Under the pieces are notes generated by a model, which was not told where the DNA came from, did not search any database, and was given only the letters and a program-made list of their open reading frames with translations. DNA of 5,265 bases, from NCBI GenBank assembly GCA_903933995.1, contig CAIZMD010000598.1, positions 1 to 5,265 of the forward strand, in the 5' to 3' direction. Made by a program: the position numbers and the translations under genes. Positions 5,263-5,265 of the stretch are shown in pieces (the stretch's first letter is position 1; every line of letters starts with the position of its first letter). The stretch comes from an uncultured Bacteroidota bacterium. Lineage in GTDB: Bacteria > Bacteroidota > Bacteroidia > Chitinophagales > Chitinophagaceae.

Positions 5263-5265
5263 TTG

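Overview
The window looks like chromosomal DNA of a Bacteroidota bacterium, possibly a chitinophaga- or flavobacterium-like environmental species. The signs are moderate AT-richness, start codons without clear Shine-Dalgarno sequences, and the recognised families: an SGLT-like symporter, a permuted photolyase-like protein, and a TIGR03643/DUF2256 pair. The lineage is an inference from protein character, not a computed placement.

Left half, plus strand (1-3166). The 3' end of an SSS-family sodium/solute symporter is followed, after gaps of only 35-41 bp, by a flavin-reductase-like FMN-binding protein, a small TIGR03643/DUF2805 helix-turn-helix-like protein, and a photolyase/cryptochrome-family protein. 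The last has its FAD-binding domain first and an antenna-like Rossmann segment at the C-terminus. After about 200 bp holding a 34-bp tandem repeat comes a 46-residue DUF2256 zinc-ribbon-like protein that starts with TTG and is easily missed. This is a flavin/light-linked cluster; the flavin reductase could supply or reduce flavin for the photolyase-like protein (inference).

Middle (3167-3668), between convergent genes. I find no gene here, but the stretch is highly structured. It has a 92-nt G-free pyrimidine tract with a 35-bp internal repeat. Next come six near-identical 20-bp imperfect palindromes (TTATAC-N8-GTATAA) whose starts alternate 36, 34, 36, 34 and 36 bp apart. The palindrome array is bracketed by a 12-bp perfect (about 17-bp imperfect) inverted repeat. 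I could not assign this 280-bp unit to a known element; it is the most interesting part of the window.

Right half, minus strand (3669-5265). An unrecognised protein gene, whose reading frame stays open to the window edge, lies 2 bp upstream of a SRAP (YedK/HMCES-type) gene, so the two are probably co-transcribed. The SRAP protein keeps Cys2 and the other expected active-site residues, but carries a repeat-rich insertion of about 50 residues. The DNA-damage theme on both sides (photolyase family, abasic-site SRAP) is suggestive, but the two groups converge and are not one operon.
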